The notes under the pieces: generated by a model | Database searches by the model: none | Seen by the model: only the letters and a program-made list of their open reading frames with translations | What the model was told of the DNA's origin: nothing | Assembly: GCF_947490415.1 (NCBI RefSeq) | Contig: NZ_CANLGX010000003.1 | Coordinates: 517,821 to 581,820 of the forward strand | Direction of reading: 5' to 3' | Origin: an uncultured Eudoraea sp. | GTDB taxonomy: Bacteria; Bacteroidota; Bacteroidia; Flavobacteriales; Flavobacteriaceae | Length of the DNA: 64,000 nt | Program-made: the position numbers and the translations under genes | Part shown: one piece after another, positions 46,535 through 55,741 of the stretch | Numbering within the stretch: the first letter of the stretch is position 1 | How the letters are laid out: each line of letters begins with the position of its first letter

Positions 46535-46687
46535 GAGGTAATTAATTTAGGGATCCACGGTTAAAATTAAGTAAAAACCTTATTATCAACAAAATAAATA
46601 GGTTTAATCGGACAAAAATAGCAGAATTATGGGAAGAATAATATACGGAATTGGTAATTGTTTAAAACTATTGAAAATTAATTCTGA

Positions 46688-47518
46688 CTATACGGAATAA
46701 ATCCCGTCGTTTTTAATTTCAATTTTTCTATTCCTGTAAAGGGTTCCTATGGCTTTTTTGAAGGTTTTTTTGCTCATCTGAAACATCTCTTGTATTTCCT
46801 CCGGAGCTGATTTATCATGAAGTGAAATATATCCTCCTGCTAATTCTAGCTGCTCAAAAATCTTCTTTGCCGCAGGTTCTAGTCCCAAATAACCAATGGG
46901 CTTTAAAACAACATCAACTTTATTATCCTCACGAATTTTCTTTACATACCCTTTCAAGGTAGCTCCAACTTGCATGGGTTGAAATACTTCACTCTTAAAG
47001 ACCAGTCCCTGGTATTTATTATTTATTATGACGTCCCAACCTAATTCAGATTGCCTGCTTACCAATAGATCTACCTCATCGTTGGGGTTAAGTGATATTT
47101 CTTCATTCTTCGCGAATTTATTCAATCTGGATGAAGCCACTAATCTGAAGCTCTTTTCATCGAGATAACAAAAAACCACGTACGATTCTCCTTCAATCAT
47201 TTTTGTCTGCTGTTCCCTGAAGGGTACCAGCAAATGTTTTTCCAAGCCCCAATCCATAAAAGCCCCAAATTCGTTTACCTCAGCTACCTTAAGCCAACCA
47301 AAAGTATTCCTTTTAATGAGTGGTTTAAGTGTTGTCGCAATAGGCCGTTCTTCATGATCCAGGTAACAAAATACACTTATATCATCCCCTATATTGAATT
47401 CGTCCGGAACATATTTTGATGGAAGTAATAAATCATCCACATCATCGTCACCTAGAAATAATCCTACATCTGTTTCTCTTAAAATTTTTAAAGTGTTATA
47501 ATTTCCTAATTCTATCAT
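46688..47518 (-). CDS. S1-domain RNA-binding protein, CvfB/YitL-like
   Basis: A 276-residue protein with tandem S1-like beta domains (LKVAEVNEFGAFMDWGLEKHLLVP is the clear one, read in two parts) and a C-terminal winged helix (KKTFKKAIGTLYRNRKIEI). This is the CvfB / YitL architecture, which affects RNA turnover and virulence genes in Gram-positive bacteria. Homologues are sometimes called GntR regulators, with no support here. Confidence 0.85.
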   Translation of the reverse strand: MIELGNYNTLKILRETDVGLFLGDDDVDDLLLPSKYVPDEFNIGDDISVFCYLDHEERPIATTLKPLIKRNTFGWLKVAEVNEFGAFMDWGLEKHLLVPFREQQTKMIEGESYVVFCYLDEKSFRLVASSRLNKFAKNEEISLNPNDEVDLLVSRQSELGWDVIINNKYQGLVFKSEVFQPMQVGATLKGYVKKIREDNKVDVVLKPIGYLGLEPAAKKIFEQLELAGGYISLHDKSAPEEIQEMFQMSKKTFKKAIGTLYRNRKIEIKNDGIYSV

Positions 47519-47543
47519 GAAATTGTTCTAAGCAAAAAGGTAT

Positions 47544-47569
47544 AAAAAAAGCCGATCAAAAGAACGGCT
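47544..47569 (-). terminator. terminator of the DUF2853 gene
   Basis: Stem AGCCG / CGGCT (47550-47554 and 47565-47569) followed on the minus strand by a run of seven T. It lies between the DUF2853 stop and the CvfB-like start. Confidence 0.75.
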
Positions 47570-47580
47570 AATTTGATGTT

Positions 47581-47925
47581 CTAGTTATAGACAGATTCTT
47601 TTTTAAAATGCTTTGCCAATATATAATATACCACCGCACGATATTTGTTTCTCTCAGAAACACCGTATGTGTCAATTACACTTTTGATACCTTCCATTAG
47701 CAGAGGGCCATCTGTTAGCCCTAATTTTTTTTGTAAAAAGTTTTTCTTTACAGTTTCAAGTTCAGCACCGTCTGTTCCAGACACTTTGGAAGAATCCATA
47801 TTATAGATTGCTGGCCCCAGACCAATAGTTACTTTTGTCAGTAGATCCATATCGGGGGTTTGACCAAATTTACCCTTGATATCCGCTGCGTACTGCTCAA
47901 TAAGGTGGTCTCGTCTACTGCTCAT
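47581..47925 (-). CDS. DUF2853 family protein
   Basis: A 114-residue all-helical protein whose pattern (LIEQYAADIKGKFGQ ... YRAVVYYILAKHF) matches DUF2853 as I recall it. Function unknown. It follows menD on the same strand by 33 bp and is closed by its own terminator. Confidence 0.82.
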   Translation of the reverse strand: MSSRRDHLIEQYAADIKGKFGQTPDMDLLTKVTIGLGPAIYNMDSSKVSGTDGAELETVKKNFLQKKLGLTDGPLLMEGIKSVIDTYGVSERNKYRAVVYYILAKHFKKESVYN

Positions 47926-47958
47926 ATTGTTAGATTCTTTATAAGAATTAATAAGATC

Positions 47959-49716
47959 CTAAGATATGAAATCAAAATAAGTAAGCAAAATTTTATCATT
48001 CAATAATCGGGGTGTTTTTACCTCTAAAAGCACCGGCGAATTGGAAGGTAAATAAAAAGTAGATAAAGCAGTATTTAAGGTTTTCTTATCTACTGCTTCC
48101 AGATGATTTATATTAAAAAGCGAGCAAAGTTTTTGCAACTCTAAATCTTGTACGGTCTCAAAGTAGGTCTCAAAATTCTGAGAATTTTCCATACCTGGTA
48201 AGATCCTGAAAATTCCGCCACCACCATTATTGATTACTACTATTCTTAAATCATTGCGCTTATATGAATTCCATAGGCCATTGCTGTCATAGAAGAAACT
48301 CAGGTCTCCTGTTATTAGTAAGGTAGGATTTACTGAATGAATTGACGAACCAATTGCGGTAGAAGTACTACCGTCTATGCCACTTGTTCCTCTATTACAA
48401 TATACCTTAAGTGAAGGATCTAAATCAAATAACTGGGCGTATCGCACGGTTGAGCTATTTGCAAGATGTAACTGATAGTTTTTTGGAATGCCGGAACAAA
48501 TAGTTTGAAAAGCCAAAAAATCTGTAAATGGAATTTCACTTATATAAGCTTTCCTTCTACTTTCATATTTTTGTTTTACTTCATTCCATTTGCCAAAATA
48601 ATTACTTTGCACTTCAGACCTCTGCTTAAACAAGTTTTCAAAAAACCAATTTTCATCTGTTTTTATGTGTTTTGAAAGACTAAAAAAAGTATTATAGGCT
48701 TTTTTATTATTTATATGCCAATGATGTTTTGGTTTATATTTTCTTAGAAATGCTTTTATCTTTTTTGAAACTATCATACCTCCCATAGTAATCAATAGTT
48801 CAGGCTGTAATTCTTTAAAAAGTAATTCTTTATTCTTAGATTTTTCAATGGGCGCAATTATACTATCTATACTTGGAAGAAAATTTTTATGATGCACATT
48901 TGAAGTAACTTCTGTAAAAACAATTACTGAATCATCATTCGCAAGGACATTTAAATAATCAACATTAATGCTATCTGGATTATTTACACCAATAATAAGC
49001 ATTTTCTTTTCACACGAATTCCATATTTGGGCAAGATAATCCCAATCGATCTCCTCACTGCTATTCTCCAAAATTTCAGGGACACAAAATGGTGCTATCT
49101 CTAAATTTTCCAAAGCGTCATATAGAGGCTCCTCAAAAGGTATATTTATGTGTACGGGGCTGTTTTGATTAATTGCCTCCTTTAAGGCATTATTTAACTC
49201 TGCATCATTATAGTTTTGTATTTGAGACTGTAAATTTTCTAAGCTATAATCTTTTGGAAATAAGGAGGGATCATACTTTTTTACTATATCAGTAGCATGG
49301 GAAATATCTTGTTTTAAATTGGCTGAATAACCAATATGTTTTTCAAATACTGATTCTTGTCTTATGGTCTGACCATCACCAATATCGACTTTATAACCGG
49401 GTCTATCTGCAGAGATAACAATAAGCGGTATATCGCTGTAAAAAGCTTCTGCTACGGCAGGATAATAATTTAAAAGAGCACTTCCCGAAGTACAAACCGC
49501 TATAACAGGCTTTTGTAAGTGTTGTGCCATGCCTAAGGCAAAGAAAGCTGCACTGCGCTCATCTACAATGCTATAACACGAAAAATACGGATCATTAGAA
49601 AAACCAATGGTCAATGGGGCATTCCTTGAACCCGGGGAGATTACAACGTTCTTAATACCCCTTGATTTACAATGGAAAACAACCGATTGAGCCGAAGGAA
49701 TACTAGAATATTTCAT
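47959..49716 (-). CDS. menD: SEPHCHC synthase
   Basis: About 585-residue ThDP enzyme joining 2-oxoglutarate to isochorismate in menaquinone synthesis. Motifs: ISPGSRNAPLT near the start, TSGSALLNYYPAVAEA and ISADRP in the pyrimidine domain, and RGTSGIDGSTSTAIG with GDLSFFYDSNGL (ThDP/Mg motif) in the PP domain. A TTG at 49722 is in frame, but the ATG at 49716 starts the conserved N-terminus. A consensus -7 box ends only 8 bp upstream, so the mRNA is probably leaderless or nearly so. Confidence 0.94.
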   Translation of the reverse strand: MKYSSIPSAQSVVFHCKSRGIKNVVISPGSRNAPLTIGFSNDPYFSCYSIVDERSAAFFALGMAQHLQKPVIAVCTSGSALLNYYPAVAEAFYSDIPLIVISADRPGYKVDIGDGQTIRQESVFEKHIGYSANLKQDISHATDIVKKYDPSLFPKDYSLENLQSQIQNYNDAELNNALKEAINQNSPVHINIPFEEPLYDALENLEIAPFCVPEILENSSEEIDWDYLAQIWNSCEKKMLIIGVNNPDSINVDYLNVLANDDSVIVFTEVTSNVHHKNFLPSIDSIIAPIEKSKNKELLFKELQPELLITMGGMIVSKKIKAFLRKYKPKHHWHINNKKAYNTFFSLSKHIKTDENWFFENLFKQRSEVQSNYFGKWNEVKQKYESRRKAYISEIPFTDFLAFQTICSGIPKNYQLHLANSSTVRYAQLFDLDPSLKVYCNRGTSGIDGSTSTAIGSSIHSVNPTLLITGDLSFFYDSNGLWNSYKRNDLRIVVINNGGGGIFRILPGMENSQNFETYFETVQDLELQKLCSLFNINHLEAVDKKTLNTALSTFYLPSNSPVLLEVKTPRLLNDKILLTYFDFIS

Positions 49717-49724
49717 AGGCAACG

Positions 49725-49732
49725 CAAAAATA
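49725..49732 (-). promoter_or_regulatory. menD -7 element TATTTTTG
   Basis: TATTTTTG on the minus strand matches TAnnTTTG and ends 8 bp before the menD ATG. Confidence 0.55.
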
Positions 49733-49765
49733 CGACGGAACGCGGTCTAAATCCAATCAATTGAC

Positions 49766-50815
49766 TTAATTAAATATCATATTTAGCATGGTTTCGCTTT
49801 TATGAACTGTTTCTATCCACTCTTGTTCAGCATTGGAACTGCCCGTTATTCCGCCACCAATATAAAGGAAAACCGAATCATCTTTTATTTGCATGCAACG
49901 AAGGTTGACAAAGAGATGTGAAGTTTTGTCATTATCAATATTTAGTTCTCCTAAAAATCCGGTGTAATATTCCCGATCATAATTCTCGTTCCTTTCAATA
50001 AATGCTTCTGCTTCACTTACAGGTAAGCCGCAAATAGCCGGCGTGGGATGTAATGCTTGAATTATACTTTTTAATTTCAAATCCCCAACTGTCCCCCAAA
50101 TTTTAGTCTTAAGGTGCCATAAATTACCTGCCCTAACAGAATTTACCTTTCCAATTGACAAATCCGGGACGTAACCACTGAGTTGTTGAACGATGTGTTG
50201 GGTAACCAAATCCTGCTCCTCTTTTTCTTTTTTACCCCATGAAGGTTTATCAGTGGTTGTACTCTTTTTGGTGCCTGCAAGAGACACAGTAACCAAAGTG
50301 GAATTTTGTTTAAGAAAAAGTAATTCGGGAGTAGCTCCTATCCAAATACCTATTTTTGGATGGTACCAGAAATAACAAAAAGCATTAGGATAACTATCAA
50401 GGACCTTTCTAAATATTTCAATAGGTGAGGAATTATTGGGGACCACTATCTTTCTTGATAGCACTACTTTCTTGAATTTATTATTTACAATTTCTTTAAT
50501 CCCTTTATTTACAATTTCGATATGGTATTTCCTCCCCTCTCCCGGGATTGCTCCAAAGTTGGGAGTATCAAATTTTAAATGCCTGATTTGATATTCATGC
50601 GAATAGATTTTATCCGCTCGGGTTAGAATTCCAGGAGCCCTCCTATCATAGGGAGCGAAAACAAATCCTTTCTCGCTAAAATCATGGACATGGTACAGGT
50701 TCGAATCTTGCTGAAAAATTGAGATTACTTCGTTGGTATTAGGTTTTCTGTAAACAACAAGGGGTAATTCACTTTTCCAGTGATTTTCAATTATGCTAAT
50801 GTGTTCTAAAAACAT
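49766..50815 (-). CDS. menF: isochorismate synthase (chorismate-binding enzyme)
   Basis: About 349 residues. Chorismate-utilising motifs: LFLKQN followed by SLAGTKKS, LHPTPAICGLP near residue 260, and YDREYYTGFLGE with the metal ligands near the C-terminus (EQEWIETVHKSETM). Makes isochorismate for MenD. An in-frame ATG at 50836 would overlap the thioesterase gene by 20 bp; the ATG at 50815, two bases after that stop, fits the family's N-terminus better. Confidence 0.9.
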   Translation of the reverse strand: MFLEHISIIENHWKSELPLVVYRKPNTNEVISIFQQDSNLYHVHDFSEKGFVFAPYDRRAPGILTRADKIYSHEYQIRHLKFDTPNFGAIPGEGRKYHIEIVNKGIKEIVNNKFKKVVLSRKIVVPNNSSPIEIFRKVLDSYPNAFCYFWYHPKIGIWIGATPELLFLKQNSTLVTVSLAGTKKSTTTDKPSWGKKEKEEQDLVTQHIVQQLSGYVPDLSIGKVNSVRAGNLWHLKTKIWGTVGDLKLKSIIQALHPTPAICGLPVSEAEAFIERNENYDREYYTGFLGELNIDNDKTSHLFVNLRCMQIKDDSVFLYIGGGITGSSNAEQEWIETVHKSETMLNMIFN

Positions 50816-50816
50816 A

Positions 50817-51239
50817 CTAGGCTCTTGGTAGGGCAATAGTGGTTAATTTACATATTGAAATGAGGTTGCCTTTTATGTCTGTTATTCTAATATCCCACAA
50901 TTGTGTAGTTCTTCCTTTATGAATAATTGTAGCTCTGGCATATACCTCTCCTTCACTTATACTCTTTACATGATTAGCCGATGTTTCAATACCACGCACA
51001 AAATATTTTTGGGCGTCAAGAAATACATACGAAGCGGCGCTGCCAACACTTTCGGCCAGAGCAACAGTTGCGCCACCATGCAAGACACCATCAGGTTGGT
51101 GAACCTTTGAGGTTACAGGCATTTTAGCCACAAGGTAATTTTCACCTACATCAACAAATTCAATTTCCAAGGTTTCCATTAGGGTATTTTTACAAATATC
51201 ATTGCAAACCTTCAGTATTTTGTCTTTGTATTCGTCCAT
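50817..51239 (-). CDS. hotdog-fold thioesterase, PaaI-like; candidate DHNA-CoA thioesterase
   Basis: A 140-residue hotdog protein with the HQPDGVLHGGATVALAESV motif (substrate-binding His-Gly-Gly and catalytic Glu). It precedes the isochorismate synthase gene with almost no gap. In menaquinone synthesis a thioesterase must release DHNA from CoA, so a MenI-type role is likely but inferred from context. Confidence 0.87.
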   Translation of the reverse strand: MDEYKDKILKVCNDICKNTLMETLEIEFVDVGENYLVAKMPVTSKVHQPDGVLHGGATVALAESVGSAASYVFLDAQKYFVRGIETSANHVKSISEGEVYARATIIHKGRTTQLWDIRITDIKGNLISICKLTTIALPRA

Positions 51240-51244
51240 AGAAA

Positions 51245-51252
51245 TAATTTTG
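51245..51252 (+). promoter_or_regulatory. -7 element TAATTTTG
   Basis: TAATTTTG matches TAnnTTTG, 44 bp before the alpha/beta-hydrolase ATG, in the divergent gap with the thioesterase gene. Confidence 0.45.
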
Positions 51253-51296
51253 CGTAAAATTAAGCATTCAAATGCACAAATAACAATTGAAATAAT

Positions 51297-51947
51297 ATGA
51301 GTAATAAACCATTGGAAAAATCTGTTAGGTATAACAGCACAAACACCTATGAAACATTAAATGGCTTTACTGATAAAACCAAAAATGTATGGATTGTATT
51401 TCATGGAATAGGGTATTTGAGCAAGTATTTTCTAAAATATTTTGATGAACTAAATCCTGTAGATAATTACATTATTGCCCCGCAGGCACCTTCCAAATAT
51501 TATCTGAATAACTCATATAAACACGTTGGCGCCAGTTGGCTGACAAAAGAAAATACTCAGAGAGAAATAAAGAATAATCTCAACTATCTCGATGCCATTT
51601 TAGAAGCGGAAACAATGCTCTCCACGCATAACCTTATAATATTTGGATTCTCTCAAGGAGTTTCGATGGCTGCCAGATGGGTGGCTCAACGTAAAATTAT
51701 ATGTAATCAATTAGTGCTTTATGCGGGTGGTATTCCAAACGAACTAAATGAAAATGATTTTGCACATTTAGATGCTAATACTCAGATAAGTATAATTATC
51801 GGTAATCAAGATGAATATCTTACAAAAGATCGCTTGACTATTGAGAGAGAAAAAAGCCGGACCATATTTAATGGCAGGGCAAAAGAACATATTTTTGATG
51901 GAGGTCATATCGTAAAAAAAGAACTTATTAATAGTTTAATTATATGA
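51297..51947 (+). CDS. alpha/beta hydrolase (phospholipase/carboxylesterase type)
   Basis: A 216-residue alpha/beta hydrolase: nucleophile in GFSQG (Ser near residue 118), GNQDEYL (acid) and a histidine in FDGGHIV. The size and motifs match small carboxylesterases. It overlaps the next gene by 4 bp (ATGA). I see no support for a MenH role. Confidence 0.82.
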   Translation: MSNKPLEKSVRYNSTNTYETLNGFTDKTKNVWIVFHGIGYLSKYFLKYFDELNPVDNYIIAPQAPSKYYLNNSYKHVGASWLTKENTQREIKNNLNYLDAILEAETMLSTHNLIIFGFSQGVSMAARWVAQRKIICNQLVLYAGGIPNELNENDFAHLDANTQISIIIGNQDEYLTKDRLTIEREKSRTIFNGRAKEHIFDGGHIVKKELINSLII

Positions 51948-52510
51948 TAAAATCTATAATTCTGGAAAATGATAGGGTAAGACTCTCGCCTCTCACTCTT
52001 GATAACTACACAAACTTACATTCAGTAGCTGCAGAGCATAAACTTATTCAGTATTCCCCTTCTGATATCGAAACTCCTGCGGCTCTAAGGAGATATGTTG
52101 AAATAGCCCTGGAACAGCAGAAGCAAAGATCCTCGCTGCCCTTTATTATCTATGATAAAAAATCCATGGCATTTGCCGGAAGTACCAGATATATGAATAT
52201 AGATTATAAAAACAAGGTGTTGGAAATTGGCTCTACATGGATAGGTGAAAAGTTTCAGGGCACCGGTCTTAACTCACAAATGAAAAATTTGCTGCTTAAC
52301 CATGCTTTTGACATGCTGGGATTTGAAAAAGTTTCCTTCAGGATAGATGAACGAAACTTGCAATCAAGAAAAGCAGTGGAAAAGCTGGGAGCTGTTCTGG
52401 AAGGAATTCTCAGGGAAAATGTCTATTTATTAGATGGCTATAAAAGAAACACCTGCTGTTATGGTATTCTGAAAAATGAATGGGGAAAATTTCTTCGCCA
52501 GGATAAATGA
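51944..52510 (+). CDS. GNAT family acetyltransferase, RimJ/RimL-like
   Basis: A 188-residue acetyltransferase of the RimJ/RimL type (RLSPLTLDNY start; IGSTWIGEKFQGTGLNSQMK acetyl-CoA loop read in parts; RNLQSRKAVEKLGAV). Substrate unknown. Cotranslated with the esterase gene by ATGA overlap; its own stop overlaps the start of the VOC remnant in the same way. Confidence 0.86.
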   Translation: MIKSIILENDRVRLSPLTLDNYTNLHSVAAEHKLIQYSPSDIETPAALRRYVEIALEQQKQRSSLPFIIYDKKSMAFAGSTRYMNIDYKNKVLEIGSTWIGEKFQGTGLNSQMKNLLLNHAFDMLGFEKVSFRIDERNLQSRKAVEKLGAVLEGILRENVYLLDGYKRNTCCYGILKNEWGKFLRQDK

Positions 52511-52596
52511 GCCAACAAGGGGTTACTTTTGTTCGTCCTCCCGATAAGGATGTCTATGGAAACTTATGGGATTTAATTGAACCGTTTAAAGAGTAA
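52507..52596 (+). pseudogene. 29-codon remnant of a VOC/glyoxalase-family gene
   Basis: A 29-codon frame beginning at the ATGA overlap with the GNAT stop. It reads MSQQGVTFVRPP then DKDVYGNLWDLIEPFKE. Full VOC proteins carry GVxFVxPP, about 12-15 residues, then D.YGNLWDLI at the C-terminus. The two conserved ends are joined here with the middle missing, so I read it as the decayed 3' end of a VOC-family gene once coupled to the GNAT gene. It could instead still be made as a short peptide. Confidence 0.65.
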
Positions 52597-52598
52597 TG

Positions 52599-53546
52599 TT
52601 ATTGTTCTTTAGTTTTAGTTAATTCATCCTGATAATAAGTTATACTTCGAGTAGTAAAAAGGTTTTTTGGTGTAATGATTTTTTTAACCCAATTCCCCTC
52701 TTCTTCTCCATCAAATTGGTATATATAACCTTTTGTATTGACAGATTTTTCAATTTTTTCAACCTCTTTTATAAGCAAGCCCTCTGCATCATAGCTATAG
52801 TTAATATCCTTTATGGTTACAAATGACTTCTTAGCTTCATCATAATCAAATTCCTTTAATGAGGTCAATTTGTCTTCCGAATCATATATCCGCTCTTCCG
52901 CTTTGTTGGGAATTCCATTAAGAAATTCTTTGCTTAAAACTATCTTGTTCTTTATGCCTTTTTTATTCTTCTTAAAAGATGTTCTTACAGATTTGAGAAT
53001 TTCACCATTTAACAAATAGGTTATTGTTGTTTCGCCCTTATAACTGCTATATTCAATATTTGTGTTGTCCAAACCTTGATTATTAGATCTGATAATTTCT
53101 ATGAGATTACCATCCTTATCATAAGAATACTCATAGATATCCAGAACATCACCGGCATAAGAAATAATTTTTTCAGAAACTTTTTTATTATCCGTGGTAT
53201 CAACTTCAAAAAAATGCGCAAGTGAAGTCTGTTTGTCAAATTGGCCTTCGCGATAAATTTCATCGCGCTTTTCCATCAACTGTCCGTTCAAATATTTGTA
53301 ATAAGTAATATCGTAATCGGTTTCATTATAACGGGTTAAATTTTTGGTAAGTAAGCCTTCCTTATCAAATTCAAACTCTTCTTTGCCATAATCAGTAATG
53401 ACCAGGCAGGACTTAACCTTTCCCCTAAGGTCAAAATCCTTTATTGTAAAGATTTGTGGTTCCTGGGTATATGTCTTAAAGGGCAATAAGAAAAGACCTA
53501 TAACCGATATCAGCTTAAAAAGGTAAGTAATGTAGTTTTTTTGCAT
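52599..53546 (-). CDS. secreted YD-repeat-like protein
   Basis: About 315 residues. Signal peptide (YLFKLISVIGLFLLPFKTYT), then repeated short strands with YDKDGNLIE, YDAEGLLIKE and FDKEGLLTKN motifs, like the YD/RHS-type repeats of small flavobacterial secreted proteins. No toxin domain follows. A TTG at 53552 is in frame but the ATG at 53546 is the better start; a consensus -7 box ends 5 bp before it, so the mRNA may be leaderless. Function unknown. Confidence 0.78.
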   Translation of the reverse strand: MQKNYITYLFKLISVIGLFLLPFKTYTQEPQIFTIKDFDLRGKVKSCLVITDYGKEEFEFDKEGLLTKNLTRYNETDYDITYYKYLNGQLMEKRDEIYREGQFDKQTSLAHFFEVDTTDNKKVSEKIISYAGDVLDIYEYSYDKDGNLIEIIRSNNQGLDNTNIEYSSYKGETTITYLLNGEILKSVRTSFKKNKKGIKNKIVLSKEFLNGIPNKAEERIYDSEDKLTSLKEFDYDEAKKSFVTIKDINYSYDAEGLLIKEVEKIEKSVNTKGYIYQFDGEEEGNWVKKIITPKNLFTTRSITYYQDELTKTKEQ

Positions 53547-53551
53547 TGACA

Positions 53552-53559
53552 CAAAATTA
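53552..53559 (-). promoter_or_regulatory. -7 element TAATTTTG
   Basis: TAATTTTG on the minus strand matches TAnnTTTG and ends only 5 bp before the ATG of the YD-repeat-like gene, which would give a leaderless transcript. Confidence 0.5.
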
Positions 53560-53602
53560 CTTCTTTATACCTCAAAATGAAAACAAATAACATACCGAAA
53601 AT

Positions 53603-53628
53603 AAAAAAGGGCGGAATAACCGCCCTTT
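53603..53628 (-). terminator. dnaK terminator
   Basis: A perfect 9-bp stem AAAGGGCGG / CCGCCCTTT (53606-53614 and 53620-53628) with a 5-nt loop and a T run on the minus strand. It lies about 20 bp after the dnaK stop. Confidence 0.88.
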
Positions 53629-53649
53629 AATCCCAACATATTTTTTGTT

Positions 53650-55560
53650 TTACTTTACTTCTTCAAAATCCACATCTTCCACATTATCCCCTTCTTTTGT
53701 ATCTTCTGCAGAAGCAGTCTCTTCGCCATTAGTTGATGCTCCGGCTTGTTGAGCTTCAGCCTGGGCCTTGTACATCTCTTCAGATGCAACCTTCCAAGCC
53801 TCATTTATTTTATCCAGTGCAGATGTTATTATTTCAACATCTTTACCTTCATAAGCTGTTTTAAGCTCTGTTAAAGCATCTTCAATTGGCTTTTTCTTGT
53901 CTTCAGATAATTTATCTCCAAACTCAGTTAATTGTTTCTCAGTCTGGAATATCATGCTATCTGCCTCATTCATTTTATCTGCAGTCTCTTTAGCTTTTTT
54001 ATCAGATTCTGCGTTAGCTTCTGCCTCTGCCTTCATTTTCTTAATTTCCTCCTCGGTAAGTCCGGAAGAAGCTTCAATTCTGATATCCTGAGTTTTGTTA
54101 GTAGCCTTATCTGTTGCCGATACCTTTATAATACCATTAGCATCTATATCAAAAGTAACTTCAATCTGAGGTATCCCTCTTTGTGCAGGTGGAATTCCAT
54201 CCAAGTGGAATCTTCCAATGGTTTTATTATCTGTCGCCATTGGTCTTTCTCCCTGCAAAACATGAATCTCAACAGATGGCTGGTTATCCGCAGCAGTAGA
54301 AAATACTTGTGATTTTTTCGTTGGAATAGTGGTGTTTGACTCAATTAATTTGGTCATTACGCCTCCCATGGTCTCAATTCCAAGAGATAACGGGGTAACA
54401 TCCAATAGCAAGACATCTTTCACGTCTCCTGTAAGAACACCTCCCTGGATAGCAGCTCCAACAGCAACAACTTCATCAGGGTTCACGCCTTTAGATGGTT
54501 TTTTACCAAAGAATTTCTCAACAGCTTCCTGAACCGCAGGAATCCTGGTAGATCCTCCAACCAAAATAATTTCATCAATATCACTTTTTGAAAGTCCGGC
54601 AGCTTTTAAAGCTGTTTCGCAAGGTTTAATGGTTCTCTTCACCAAATCAGCGATTAATTGCTCAAATTTTGAACGAGTCAAGGTAACCACGAGGTGCTTA
54701 GGTCCGGAAGCTGTTGCAGTCACATACGGAAGATTGATTTCAGTTTGTGCAGAAGTAGACAATTCAATTTTGGCTTTTTCTGCTGCCTCACGTAATCTTT
54801 GTAACGCCATTGGGTCTTTTCGCAGATCTATGCTCTCTTGCTTGTTAAATTCATCTGCTAACCAGTCAATAACTTTTTGATCAACATCATCGCCTCCTAA
54901 GTGAGTATCACCATCTGTAGACAATACTTCAAAAACTCCATCTCCCAATTCCAAAATGGAAACGTCATGCGTACCTCCACCGAAATCAAATACTACAATT
55001 TTCTGATCCTTGTGCTTCTTGTCAAGTCCGTAGGCCAAAGAAGCTGCTGTAGGTTCATTGATGATTCTTTCTACCTTAAGACCAGCAATTTCTCCTGCTT
55101 CTTTAGTTGCCTGTCTCTGTGCATCATTAAAATAAGCAGGCACTGTAATAACGGCTGAGGTAACGGCCTGGCCTAAATAATCTTCAGCAGTTTTTTTCAT
55201 TTTTTGTAACACCATTGCTGAAATCTCCTGAGGCGTGTATAAACGTCCATCAATATCTACTCTTGGTGTATTATTGTCTCCTTTTACGACTTTATAAGGT
55301 ACTCTGTCAACTTCTTTTTGACACTCTGAGAATTTATTCCCCATAAAACGTTTAATGGAATATATCGTGTTATGCGGATTAGTAACTGCCTGTCTTTTAG
55401 CAGGATCACCAACCTTTATTTCGCCACCTTCTACAAACGCAACAACAGACGGTGTGGTTCGCTTACCTTCCGCATTGGGTATCACAACCGGCTCATTGCC
55501 CTCCATTACAGAAACACATGAGTTTGTTGTTCCTAAATCTATTCCTATAATCTTGCTCAT
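53650..55560 (-). CDS. dnaK: chaperone DnaK (Hsp70)
   Basis: About 636 residues, normal length. Nucleotide-binding domain with [29 protein letters not shown] and [13 protein letters not shown]; substrate domain with [14 protein letters not shown]; acidic C-terminus ending [13 protein letters not shown] at 55563 is in frame, but the ATG at 55560 ([12 protein letters not shown]) is the usual start. dnaJ and grpE are not beside it, as is common in this phylum. Confidence 0.97.
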   Translation of the reverse strand: MSKIIGIDLGTTNSCVSVMEGNEPVVIPNAEGKRTTPSVVAFVEGGEIKVGDPAKRQAVTNPHNTIYSIKRFMGNKFSECQKEVDRVPYKVVKGDNNTPRVDIDGRLYTPQEISAMVLQKMKKTAEDYLGQAVTSAVITVPAYFNDAQRQATKEAGEIAGLKVERIINEPTAASLAYGLDKKHKDQKIVVFDFGGGTHDVSILELGDGVFEVLSTDGDTHLGGDDVDQKVIDWLADEFNKQESIDLRKDPMALQRLREAAEKAKIELSTSAQTEINLPYVTATASGPKHLVVTLTRSKFEQLIADLVKRTIKPCETALKAAGLSKSDIDEIILVGGSTRIPAVQEAVEKFFGKKPSKGVNPDEVVAVGAAIQGGVLTGDVKDVLLLDVTPLSLGIETMGGVMTKLIESNTTIPTKKSQVFSTAADNQPSVEIHVLQGERPMATDNKTIGRFHLDGIPPAQRGIPQIEVTFDIDANGIIKVSATDKATNKTQDIRIEASSGLTEEEIKKMKAEAEANAESDKKAKETADKMNEADSMIFQTEKQLTEFGDKLSEDKKKPIEDALTELKTAYEGKDVEIITSALDKINEAWKVASEEMYKAQAEAQQAGASTNGEETASAEDTKEGDNVEDVDFEEVK

Positions 55561-55741
55561 CAATATTTATTTTATAAGTTAATATTTATCTATATTTCAG
55601 TGATTTATTAAATGACAAACAGCATGCCAACCGGAAAAAACTGACAGGATGTCATTAGTTCCGTTAACTAAATAAGGAGTATTCTAAAAGAAATTGTATT
55701 TAGAGAGGCTTGAAACCGGAAGAATTAGGGTGTTTTTTGGC

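Noticed and set aside
51297-51947. Alpha/beta hydrolase as MenH of the menaquinone pathway
   Set aside because: It is divergent from the men genes, and its GFSQG site and size match small carboxylesterases; nothing specific to MenH is visible.
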